Shown here in pieces: positions 50,357-57,382 of a DNA stretch of 64,000 bases. Made by a program: the position numbers and the translations under genes. Source of the stretch: Faeciplasma sp045660445 (GTDB taxonomy: Bacteria; Bacillota; Clostridia; Oscillospirales; Ruminococcaceae). Numbering within the stretch: the first letter of the stretch is position 1; each line of letters begins with the position of its first letter. The notes below the pieces were generated by a model that searched no databases, was not told where the DNA came from, and was given only the letters and a program-made list of their open reading frames with translations. The stretch spans positions 1 through 64,000 of the forward strand of contig JAZRDR010000009.1 in assembly GCA_045660445.1 (NCBI GenBank), read 5' to 3'.

Positions 50357-51181
50357 ATGAAAAACAGAACGGTTTTAGGCCTTGTTTGTATCCTCATTGC
50401 TTTGGTTATTACGTTTGCAGTCGCACCGTTAGTCAATAGGGTTTCAGATAAACGTGTAGATATTGTTCGACTGAAAAATGACGTGTCACAGGGCTACAAA
50501 ATATCCGAAGAAAATATTGAAACGGTATCTGTCGGAGCATATAATCTGCCCGTAGATATTATCACACAAGCGAGAGATGTCATAGGAAAATATGCGTCCT
50601 GCGATTTAATGAGCGGAGATTGGCTAACACCGAGCAAACTAAGCGAAACATCAGAAAGTGCCGAGGATATTTTTAGAACACTTGACGGAACAAAACAGGC
50701 TATAAGTATAACCATCAGTTCCTTTGCAGGAGGCTTATCCGGAAAGCTTGAAAATGGAGATATTATAAGCCTTATAGTTTATGACAAGTCATTAGAAGAA
50801 GCACTCATCCCTCCGGAGCTGACTTATGTGCGGGTAATTACAACGACCACTGCAGACGGCTTTGATAAAGATGAACTGAGTGCAAACGATGACGGTACAT
50901 ACGATTTGCCGACAACAGTTACGCTTTTAGTTAACAGTGAACAAGCGAAGCTTTTAACGATGTATGAAAACACTGCGAAGATTCATGCGGATTTAGTATA
51001 CAGAGGTGATGATGAAACTGCAATGAAGTTTTTGGACGCACAGGACGATTATTTCGCACGTGTTTCGCCAAGCGATACTTCTTCGGGAAATGAATCGACT
51101 ATTGATGAAAACGCAACTGAAGGCGATCTCGCACCCGATTCAGGAGAAGATGATACTGATAAAAAGGAAGGTGATGCCTGA
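50357..51181 (+). CDS. cpaB: CpaB/RcpC-like SAF-domain pilus assembly protein
   Basis: 274 residues. One N-terminal transmembrane helix (VLGLVCILIALVITFAVAPLV), then an SAF domain (VDIVRLKNDVSQGYKISEENI, VIGKYASCDLMSGDWLTPSK) and a second RcpC-like domain (QAISITISSFAGGLSGKLENGDIISLIVYDK). The C-terminal 45 residues are acidic and Ser/Asp-rich. Tad systems need CpaB/RcpC for pilus assembly or stability; here it has no secretin partner, as in Gram-positives. Its TGA overlaps the next ATG by one base. Confidence 0.9.
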   Translation: MKNRTVLGLVCILIALVITFAVAPLVNRVSDKRVDIVRLKNDVSQGYKISEENIETVSVGAYNLPVDIITQARDVIGKYASCDLMSGDWLTPSKLSETSESAEDIFRTLDGTKQAISITISSFAGGLSGKLENGDIISLIVYDKSLEEALIPPELTYVRVITTTTADGFDKDELSANDDGTYDLPTTVTLLVNSEQAKLLTMYENTAKIHADLVYRGDDETAMKFLDAQDDYFARVSPSDTSSGNESTIDENATEGDLAPDSGEDDTDKKEGDA

Positions 51182-51912
51182 TGGCAAAGTACATTGCCGT
51201 TTGGGGATCTCCCGCCTCGGGGAAGACTACTTTTTCAACCAAACTGGCGCAGACTATATACGATGAATACCAGTCAACAGTTATCGTTGTATACTGCAAC
51301 TGTGAGACCCCAGTTCTTCCGGTAATCTTCCCAAATCACCGGGCTGAAGATTTGCTATCTTTAGGAACTGTACTTGCAAAGGCTGATATAACCCAGGAGT
51401 CTGTAATCAGTCAGATTGTTACGCTTAAAAACAGAGTCAATTTCGGGTTCTTAGGATTTAAGGACGGTGACAATAAATATACATACCCAAGCTTTGGAGA
51501 AGACAAGGCTAAGCTCTTTTACGAAGTCCTGGGCACTCTTGCGGATTACATTATAATCGACTGCACATCTGATTTATCCGATCCGTTATCGCTGGTGGCA
51601 ATTAAGGATGCGGATGAAGTTATACGTTTAGCTTCCCCGGATCTAAAGTCAATTACATTCTTTTCTTCTCAACTCCCACTATATTCTGATCCTGTATATC
51701 GATTTGGTGAACATATTCAAGGGATAAATGTCCCCGACGAAGATTTATTTATGCCGATCGAAGAAGTAAAATCGGGTATGCCTGATACAAGATTTGTAAT
51801 ACCTTACTCACGGGAAGTAAAGGAGCAACTTCTCGACGGAAGGCTGTTCAGAGCAGTACGGGATAAAAAATACCGCCAAAGGATTTTGGCGATAACCGAG
51901 AAGGTGATCTGA
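51181..51912 (+). CDS. CpaE/TadZ-like ParA-family ATPase
   Basis: 243 residues. Deviant Walker A WGSPASGKTTFSTKLAQTIY (about 8-27), Walker B-type ADYIIIDCTSDL (about 122) and an ALLxxDE-like switch region (VAIKDADEVIRLASPDLK). Of the MinD/ParA superfamily, and shorter than typical TadZ; no receiver domain is present. In Tad systems this type positions the pilus machine. Overlaps CpaB by one base and is followed two bases later by CpaF. Confidence 0.8.
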   Translation: MAKYIAVWGSPASGKTTFSTKLAQTIYDEYQSTVIVVYCNCETPVLPVIFPNHRAEDLLSLGTVLAKADITQESVISQIVTLKNRVNFGFLGFKDGDNKYTYPSFGEDKAKLFYEVLGTLADYIIIDCTSDLSDPLSLVAIKDADEVIRLASPDLKSITFFSSQLPLYSDPVYRFGEHIQGINVPDEDLFMPIEEVKSGMPDTRFVIPYSREVKEQLLDGRLFRAVRDKKYRQRILAITEKVI

Positions 51913-51913
51913 T

Positions 51914-53224
51914 ATGGCAAAGCAAATTGATTTTTGGAATTTACTCCGATTAACCCAGGAATATATATCCCGAAATTACGCATCCGTTCTTACAGACAAA
52001 GAAAAGCTCTCTCAGCTCAAAGCATATATAGACAAGTTTTTAAGAGATAACGATTACAGTATTCAGGGAATGACAACAAAAGAACTCATTGATAAGCTTT
52101 TCTGCGAAATGGCTGAATACAGCATCTTAACCCCCTACTTGGGTTCAAGCGAACTTGAAGAGATAAACATCAACAGTTGGGACGATATCGCCATAACCTA
52201 TGTAGGTGGCAGAATCGAAAAGCTTTCCGAACGTTTTCATTCGCCATCTCACGCCGCGGACATAATCAAAAGGCTTTTGCATCATTCGGGAATGATAATT
52301 GACAACGCATCACCTATGTCGCAGGGACATTTACCTAACAATACCCGAATAACTGCTTTAAAGGAGCCAATTGTTGATGAGGAAAGAGGCATATCTGTAT
52401 CCATAAGACTCTTGCATCCGCAAAGAATAACAATAGAAAACCTCATTGAAACGAGCTTTGCCACATCCGAAATGCTTTCGTTTTTGTGTTTGTGTGCAAG
52501 ATACGGAGTTCCGTTTGTTATTGCAGGAGCAACCTCGTCGGGCAAAACAACGCTGCTGAACGCTATCTTATCTTCAATTCCAAATAACAAACGTATATTT
52601 ACTATTGAGTCGGGTTCAAGAGAGCTATCTTTAGTAAGATACGAAGATGATAAGATAGTAAACAACGTTGTTCACACACTCTCTCGTCCTTCTGAAAACC
52701 CTATATACGATATATCTCAGGAAGATTTGGTCGTTGCTTCCTTGCGATTCAATCCCGACATTGTATGTGTTGGTGAGATGCGAGATGTTGAATGCTACTC
52801 GGCTGTTGAAGCATCTTTGACAGGACATACAGTAGTGTCTACTGTTCACGCAGGTCCTGCAGGAGCATCGCACACAAGAATAGCTTTACTTTGTCAAAAG
52901 AGATTTCCTATCGACTTTAAGACTTCGCTTATGCAAGCCGGTCAGGCATTCCCCATTGTTGCGTATGCTCATAAGTTTGAAAACAACGACCGCAAGCTGA
53001 TGGATATATCCGAATGCATTATTAACTCCTCGGGCGAAAGAGAATACAGATGCCTATATAGATATACAATTTCAAAGAATACGGTCGGTCCGGATAACAA
53101 GCCAATTATTGAAGGGAGCTTTTCAAAGCCAAATATTTTGTCTGACAGCCTGAAGCAAAGACTGATACAATACGGCATACCGCAGGATAAACTTAATGCT
53201 TTAATGAAGGAGGATATGTTATGA
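51914..53224 (+). CDS. cpaF: CpaF/TadA type II/IV secretion ATPase
   Basis: 436 residues. The N-terminal domain (1-180) with SELEEININSWDDIAITYVGGR is the CpaF-type lead; the ATPase core has Walker A GATSSGKTTLLNAIL (about 199-213), the Asp-box-like IFTIESGSREL, and Walker B IVCVGEMRDVECYSAVEA followed by HTVVSTVHAG. It is the hexameric motor powering pilus extension. Next to tadB with a 4-base overlap. Confidence 0.96.
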   Translation: MAKQIDFWNLLRLTQEYISRNYASVLTDKEKLSQLKAYIDKFLRDNDYSIQGMTTKELIDKLFCEMAEYSILTPYLGSSELEEININSWDDIAITYVGGRIEKLSERFHSPSHAADIIKRLLHHSGMIIDNASPMSQGHLPNNTRITALKEPIVDEERGISVSIRLLHPQRITIENLIETSFATSEMLSFLCLCARYGVPFVIAGATSSGKTTLLNAILSSIPNNKRIFTIESGSRELSLVRYEDDKIVNNVVHTLSRPSENPIYDISQEDLVVASLRFNPDIVCVGEMRDVECYSAVEASLTGHTVVSTVHAGPAGASHTRIALLCQKRFPIDFKTSLMQAGQAFPIVAYAHKFENNDRKLMDISECIINSSGEREYRCLYRYTISKNTVGPDNKPIIEGSFSKPNILSDSLKQRLIQYGIPQDKLNALMKEDML

Positions 53225-54147
53225 CGTTACTATATATTCTCTCGTTTCTTATTATGACAATCGGCATAGTGGTTCTTCTTGAGATAACGCCAGAAAGTGT
53301 CACTGACGATGTTATGCGCATTGTGAGTCCGAAACAAACACTGAAGGACAAGGCTTTAATTGCACGAGGCAAGAAAAAAACAAGACGAATAACAAAAGAA
53401 ATCCTTCACATTAAAGATGCCTTGGAAGCTACCGACAAAAGCAAGACATTTTCCATTGCATGTGTTACTTCTCTTATGATGGTTGTTGTGGGTTGCATCG
53501 CAGCAATAGTGCTTGATAACTACTTCCTGATCCCCATATTTGCTGTTGCCTTTGCTACTGTACCTTTCTTGTATATTAAGAACACGCTTTCAGCATATGA
53601 CAAGCACATAAAAGAAGAAATGGAAACAGCGATATCCATTATAACCACTTCATACATCCGCTCCGACGATATCCTGAACGCTGTAAATGAGAATATATCC
53701 TATCTCAAGCCGCCGCTCAAAGACATCTTCCAAGGTTTCATGGGTGATGCTATTATGGTTTCATCTGACACAAAGAAAGCGATTAAAAACCTTAAAGGTA
53801 AAATAGATAACGATATATTTGCCGAGTGGTGTGATGCGCTTATTGCCTGTCAGGATGACAGAACACTCAAGGATACACTCTTGCCCATCGTTGAAAAACT
53901 GACCGATGTGAGAATTGTAAACAACGAGCTTAAAACGATGCTTTCAGAAGTGAAGAAAGAGTATTGGGCGATGGTCGCTCTTGTTATAGGAAATATCCCT
54001 CTTTTGTATATGCTCAATGTTGATTGGTACCGAGCGCTTATGTATTCGTTGCCGGGGAAAATAGTTCTTGCGATTTGTGCGACTGTGATACTTGTTACTG
54101 CGGTGCTTATGATGAAATATACACGGCCGCTGGAGTATAAGAGATAG
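53221..54147 (+). CDS. tadB: TadB-like type II secretion F-domain protein
   Basis: 308 residues. Two transmembrane helices at the N-terminus and around 75-110 (CVTSLMMVVVGCIAAIVL, FLIPIFAVAFATVPFLYI), a cytoplasmic F domain (EMETAISIITTSYIRSDDILNAVNENI, FAEWCDALIACQDDRTLKDTLLPIVEKL), and a helix pair at the C-terminus. It is the inner-membrane platform of the pilus. Start overlaps cpaF. The operon is interrupted after it by a toxin-antitoxin module. Confidence 0.85.
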   Translation: MTLLYILSFLIMTIGIVVLLEITPESVTDDVMRIVSPKQTLKDKALIARGKKKTRRITKEILHIKDALEATDKSKTFSIACVTSLMMVVVGCIAAIVLDNYFLIPIFAVAFATVPFLYIKNTLSAYDKHIKEEMETAISIITTSYIRSDDILNAVNENISYLKPPLKDIFQGFMGDAIMVSSDTKKAIKNLKGKIDNDIFAEWCDALIACQDDRTLKDTLLPIVEKLTDVRIVNNELKTMLSEVKKEYWAMVALVIGNIPLLYMLNVDWYRALMYSLPGKIVLAICATVILVTAVLMMKYTRPLEYKR

Positions 54148-54250
54148 TATATTGTATCAAACAAAATATAAATGTAAAAAGCTTCTTGACATTTACCTAT
54201 GGTTCTGCATATAATATTATTGCAAGCAAATGCTTTGCGTAATTATTATC

Positions 54251-54279
54251 TTGACATATTGTAATATATCTGTTACAAT
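54251..54279 (+). promoter_or_regulatory. Promoter of the type III toxin-antitoxin module
   Basis: -35 TTGACA (54251-54256), 17-base spacer, -10 TACAAT (54274-54279). The start would be at about 54286, just before the first antitoxin repeat. Confidence 0.85.
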
Positions 54280-54288
54280 GTAAATGTA

Positions 54289-54376
54289 AGATGTGGTGCG
54301 AGGGTAGCACCTTAAAGAAATCCCGAACGAAGATGTGGTGCGAGGGTAGCACTTTAAAGAAATCCCGAACGAAGAT
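54289..54376 (+). repeat. Two direct 42-bp antitoxin repeats plus partial third
   Basis: Units start AGATGTGGTGCGAGGGTAGC and end CCCGAACGA. The two differ at one base (C/T). The remaining partial unit is AGAT. Unlike CRISPR there are no spacers. Confidence 0.95.
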
Positions 54377-54378
54377 TG

Positions 54379-54409
54379 GCCCTCGTGGATAACGAGGGCT
54401 TTGTTTTTT
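54379..54409 (+). terminator. Terminator between antitoxin RNA and toxin gene
   Basis: GCCCTCGT (54379-54386) / ACGAGGGC (54392-54399), 5-base loop, followed by TTTGTTTTTTT. Partial read-through sets toxin expression below that of the antitoxin RNA, the standard type III layout. Confidence 0.95.
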
Positions 54410-54423
54410 TACGAGGTTGTAAA

Positions 54424-54882
54424 ATGGGAAAGTCGAAAATCAGATATTTGTCAAGTACGTTCTATAATGAGTATGATTCTATCAATTATCCTGAGATTGA
54501 GCATAAGGAATCTCGGCCATACTTGGTTTATGTGGTTAGAGTGAATGACGTTACATTTGCTATTCCGTTCAGAACAAACATCAGACATAATAGTTGTTAC
54601 AAGTTTAAAAATACTACTCGTCAGACCGACAGCTCTACAGGATTAGACTTTTCGAAGGCAGTTGTAATTAACGACGAAAAGTATCTTTCAACACCTGCAA
54701 CTATTGATAACAAAGAGTACATAGAGCTTGAAGATAGGTTTTACTTCATAATCAGTAGGTTTGAGCAGTACTTAGAAGGATATAAAAAATATGTTAATGG
54801 AAGTTTAGATCAATACGCCGCAAAAAAATATGCCTACACAACTTTAAAATACTTCCACAAAGAATTGAATATTAATGAGTAA
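54424..54882 (+). CDS. toxN: Type III toxin, ToxN/AbiQ family endoribonuclease
   Basis: 152 residues from the ATG at 54424 (GAGG upstream); the longer frame runs back through the terminator. Conserved blocks: IRYLSSTFYNEYDSINYPEI, RPYLVYVVRVNDVTFAIPFRTNIRH (split about 35-60), DFSKAVVINDEKYL and a C-terminal helical stretch. AbiQ-family toxins cut mRNA and the antitoxin repeats and give phage resistance or element maintenance. The sequence resembles the TenpN/CptN branch (RPYLV..VNGxTFAIPFRSNIRH-like). It is inserted between tadB and tadC, same strand, with its own promoter. Confidence 0.92.
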   Translation: MGKSKIRYLSSTFYNEYDSINYPEIEHKESRPYLVYVVRVNDVTFAIPFRTNIRHNSCYKFKNTTRQTDSSTGLDFSKAVVINDEKYLSTPATIDNKEYIELEDRFYFIISRFEQYLEGYKKYVNGSLDQYAAKKYAYTTLKYFHKELNINE

Positions 54883-54923
54883 ATCGCCTCATCACAAACC
54901 CGAACTAACAGTATAATGTTTTT

Positions 54924-54955
54924 AACCCCCTTGCCGAAAGCCAGGGGTATTTTTA
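54924..54955 (+). terminator. Weak terminator after the toxin gene
   Basis: AACCCC...GGGGT with an imperfect inner part (CTTGCCGAAAGCCAG) followed by ATTTTTAT. It closes the toxin cassette just before tadC. Confidence 0.5.
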
Positions 54956-54966
54956 TGTAAGGAGGG

Positions 54967-55842
54967 ATGGATATAATACGAACTCTCATCGCCATATCTT
55001 TTTCGCTCGGCCTGTTTCTTATCCTTGCAGACCGATTCAGAGTACCGTATCTTGTTACATCTAAAGCCGTAAACAATCTCAACAAAAAGCACAAAAAGAA
55101 AACGGGCACCGTAGAAATATGGCTTGGCAGTCTTGCAATGTGGCTATCTAAGCACATACGCATAAATGAATACAAAAGAATGCAGTTGTTAACCGATTTA
55201 AAGTCTGCGGGAATTTCTCTTTCTCCCGAAATGCATATAGCAAACAGTATAGTCAAATCGCTCGTAGTAGGCATATTCGCAATACCGACTTTCTTCATTT
55301 TCCCACTGCTCACGCCCGTTATTATCGCCATCGCTGTGCTGATGTATTTCAAAGCATCCAAAAGCGTTGCGGACAAAATTAAGGAAAAACGAAAAGCCAT
55401 TGAATATGAACTACCAAGATTTGTTTCCAGTATAGATAAGACACTTAAGCACAACCGAGATGTCCTGTATATCATCGATAGCTATAAGGAAACTGCAGGA
55501 AGAGAGCTTAAAAGTGAGCTTGAAATAACGGCTGCAGATATGCGTTCAGGTAACTATGAAGCGGCACTTACCAGACTTGAATCACGAGTCGGTTCAACTA
55601 TGCTCTCCGATGTCACAAGAGGTCTTATAGGAGTTTTGCGAGGTGACGAAACGGCGGCGTATTGGTCAAGCCTCGGTGTAAAGTTTTCAGATTATCAAAG
55701 ACAGCTACTAAAACAGCAAGCTCAGAAAATCCCTTCAAAAGTGAAGCGACTTTCAATGTGCTTGCTGTTTTGCTTTATGCTTATCTATATCGTGGTAATC
55801 GGTATGGAAATTGTAAACTCCATCGGTATTCTGTTCGGATAG
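54967..55842 (+). CDS. tadC: TadC-like type II secretion F-domain protein
   Basis: 291 residues. N-terminal helix (TLIAISFSLGLFLILADRF), a basic stretch, two helices (around 95-135), an F domain (LPRFVSSIDKTLKHNRDVLYIIDSYKE, RLESRVGSTMLSDVTRGLIGVL) and a C-terminal helix. Partner of TadB in the platform. The AAGGAGGG site directly abuts the ATG, so the start is uncertain by a few codons, or the leader was altered by the cassette insertion upstream. Confidence 0.85.
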   Translation: MDIIRTLIAISFSLGLFLILADRFRVPYLVTSKAVNNLNKKHKKKTGTVEIWLGSLAMWLSKHIRINEYKRMQLLTDLKSAGISLSPEMHIANSIVKSLVVGIFAIPTFFIFPLLTPVIIAIAVLMYFKASKSVADKIKEKRKAIEYELPRFVSSIDKTLKHNRDVLYIIDSYKETAGRELKSELEITAADMRSGNYEAALTRLESRVGSTMLSDVTRGLIGVLRGDETAAYWSSLGVKFSDYQRQLLKQQAQKIPSKVKRLSMCLLFCFMLIYIVVIGMEIVNSIGILFG

Positions 55843-55850
55843 GAGGGTTT

Positions 55851-56264
55851 ATGAAAAACATATTTAACTGCCGTGGCGAAAGCTATATTGAAACTGTTGT
55901 CTGCGTTGTTGCTGCAATGATGGTTATTGTACTCGCCCTTAACGCCTTCAGCTTTCTGTCGCTAAAACAGGAACTTGACTACTTTGCAAAAGAGATGATA
56001 GATGTCGCCGCCACATACGGAAGAACCAATTCTGAAACCGCAATAAGATATACAGAGCTGAGCGAAGAAACAGGTCTTAATCCCGAATATAACTTTGATG
56101 GAACGCATTACTTCAATTCTTCAAACGGCAAAGTTCAATATGGGGATACCATAGTGCTAACAGTCAAAATGGAGACCTATGTGAAGGGGCTCGGCGTATT
56201 CAAACTGCCCGTTACATTACAGGCGAAGCATTCAGGACTCAGCCAGAAATACTGGAAATCTTAG
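55851..56264 (+). CDS. DUF4320 (TadE-like pseudopilin)
   Basis: 137 residues from the ATG at 55851 (AGGAGGG upstream). NCRGESYIETVVCVVAAMMVIVLALNAF (about 5-32) is a prepilin-like signal with Gly before Glu/Ser and one membrane helix. The rest (QELDYFAKEMIDVAATYGRTN..., GLGVFKLPVTLQAKHSGLSQKYWKS) matches DUF4320, a family of clostridial conjugative elements. Predicted minor pilin or adaptor of the Tad-type pilus. Confidence 0.85.
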   Translation: MKNIFNCRGESYIETVVCVVAAMMVIVLALNAFSFLSLKQELDYFAKEMIDVAATYGRTNSETAIRYTELSEETGLNPEYNFDGTHYFNSSNGKVQYGDTIVLTVKMETYVKGLGVFKLPVTLQAKHSGLSQKYWKS

Positions 56265-56275
56265 CAGGAGGATAA

Positions 56276-56752
56276 ATGAAAATACTCAATAAACGGGGCG
56301 ATAGCTATGTGTTCACTTGCGTCATTGTGCTTATTATAGCTATGGTGTTTTCACTTGTACTGTTTTATGCAAATACAATGTCGATTATCGAGGCAACAAA
56401 AGCGAACACCGAGCGAGTGCTGGACAGCTTCATAATGAAAAACTCGGTAAATATATACCAATCAATTAAACAAGGACACGATATCACCGAGTGGTTCGAT
56501 GAAAAATTTTACCTTTCGCAAATAAGTTCGGAATTATCGCTGGACTTGTCGGGCGGATTGTTATATAGTTACGGTACCGACGGTAGTGTCATATATAAAA
56601 TGACAACCCCGAAAGTGTCGTTCAATCAAAATGAGCGTCTAAAACTCAGTGCGGAATACAGTATCATACTCCCTGTATACTTTGCAGGAAACAGACTCAC
56701 CGATCTTGTTCTTCCGCTTAAAGTCACAAGTAACTTAACCCTCAAGTACTGA
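56276..56752 (+). CDS. Second TadE/TadF-like pseudopilin
   Basis: 158 residues. NKRGDSYVFTCVIVLIIAMVFSLVLFYAN (about 4-32) mirrors the DUF4320 start (RG-acidic-SY). The remainder is soluble with a beta-rich end (KLSAEYSIILPVYFAGNRLTD). No formal family recognised; the position after DUF4320 and the leader motif suggest a TadF-type minor pilin. Confidence 0.75.
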   Translation: MKILNKRGDSYVFTCVIVLIIAMVFSLVLFYANTMSIIEATKANTERVLDSFIMKNSVNIYQSIKQGHDITEWFDEKFYLSQISSELSLDLSGGLLYSYGTDGSVIYKMTTPKVSFNQNERLKLSAEYSIILPVYFAGNRLTDLVLPLKVTSNLTLKY

Positions 56753-56764
56753 AAGGAGAAAACT

Positions 56765-57361
56765 ATGAACAAAAAGTATTTAGCAATTATAGGTGTTCTT
56801 ACGGCGATTGCTCTTATCTTGGGAGCAATCGTTTCTTTTTTGCCCGACGAAAAAGAAAATGAGAATAAACACTCGGAAAGCATTCCGATTGAAGAAGATG
56901 TAAACGCCGTTGTTCCGAGTATCAGCGAAATCGTAACTATTTCACTCGAAGGGGAAGAAATGCCCGAAAGCAGTTCCGAAACGTCTGAAAACGGTGAGCC
57001 ACACGGCGAAGCACCACTACCCGAAGTAAATGAATCCTCGTACGAACAGGAATCGAAGGAACCTGAAAACAAGGAAACTCCGGTTGCCGAAAAAGTAGAG
57101 ACAAAAACCGAAAAGAACGAACTCCCCGAACAGGTTTCTCCTGAAGAAGGAGAAAAGAATCCCTCTAAGGTAGTGGAATCAACTACCAAAAAGGATGAAA
57201 TCCGAGAATCCGAAGGAGATGACGCTCCTAAATATTTCGATCCTTCACATTCGGGCGAGAACCCGTTTGAAGGATCAAACGCATCAGAAATTACCAATGT
57301 CTCATCTGATGAGCTGATTGATGAAGGTGCTGACCGACCGGGAGAGGGTATTCACTTTTAA
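56765..57361 (+). CDS. DUF6550-like acidic membrane-anchored protein
   Basis: 198 residues. N-terminal helix (YLAIIGVLTAIALILGAIVSFL) followed by a long, very acidic, low-complexity tail (Glu, Ser, Pro, Lys), probably disordered and outside the cell. The N-terminus resembles DUF6550 of conjugative elements. Unknown function; it may line or space the pilus machinery. Confidence 0.7.
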   Translation: MNKKYLAIIGVLTAIALILGAIVSFLPDEKENENKHSESIPIEEDVNAVVPSISEIVTISLEGEEMPESSSETSENGEPHGEAPLPEVNESSYEQESKEPENKETPVAEKVETKTEKNELPEQVSPEEGEKNPSKVVESTTKKDEIRESEGDDAPKYFDPSHSGENPFEGSNASEITNVSSDELIDEGADRPGEGIHF

Positions 57362-57382
57362 TGTTTTATAGGAGTTTAATCC

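Larger units (their letters stand above)
54286..54409 (+). ncRNA. toxI: Type III antitoxin RNA (ToxI-like precursor)
   Basis: A transcript from the promoter just upstream would contain two 42-nt repeats (54289-54330 and 54331-54372), a short third start (54373-54376) and a terminator. In type III systems the toxin cuts this RNA into units that fold as pseudoknots and bind the toxin. The unit pattern (GGTGCGAGGGTAGCACC...) allows a GGTGC/GCACC hairpin. Two-plus repeats fit the CptI/TenpI classes rather than the 5.5-repeat ToxI prototype. Confidence 0.85.

Noticed and set aside
54289..54376. CRISPR array
   Set aside because: Repeats are contiguous with no spacers, only two units, no cas genes, and a toxin gene with terminator follows; a type III antitoxin explains it.
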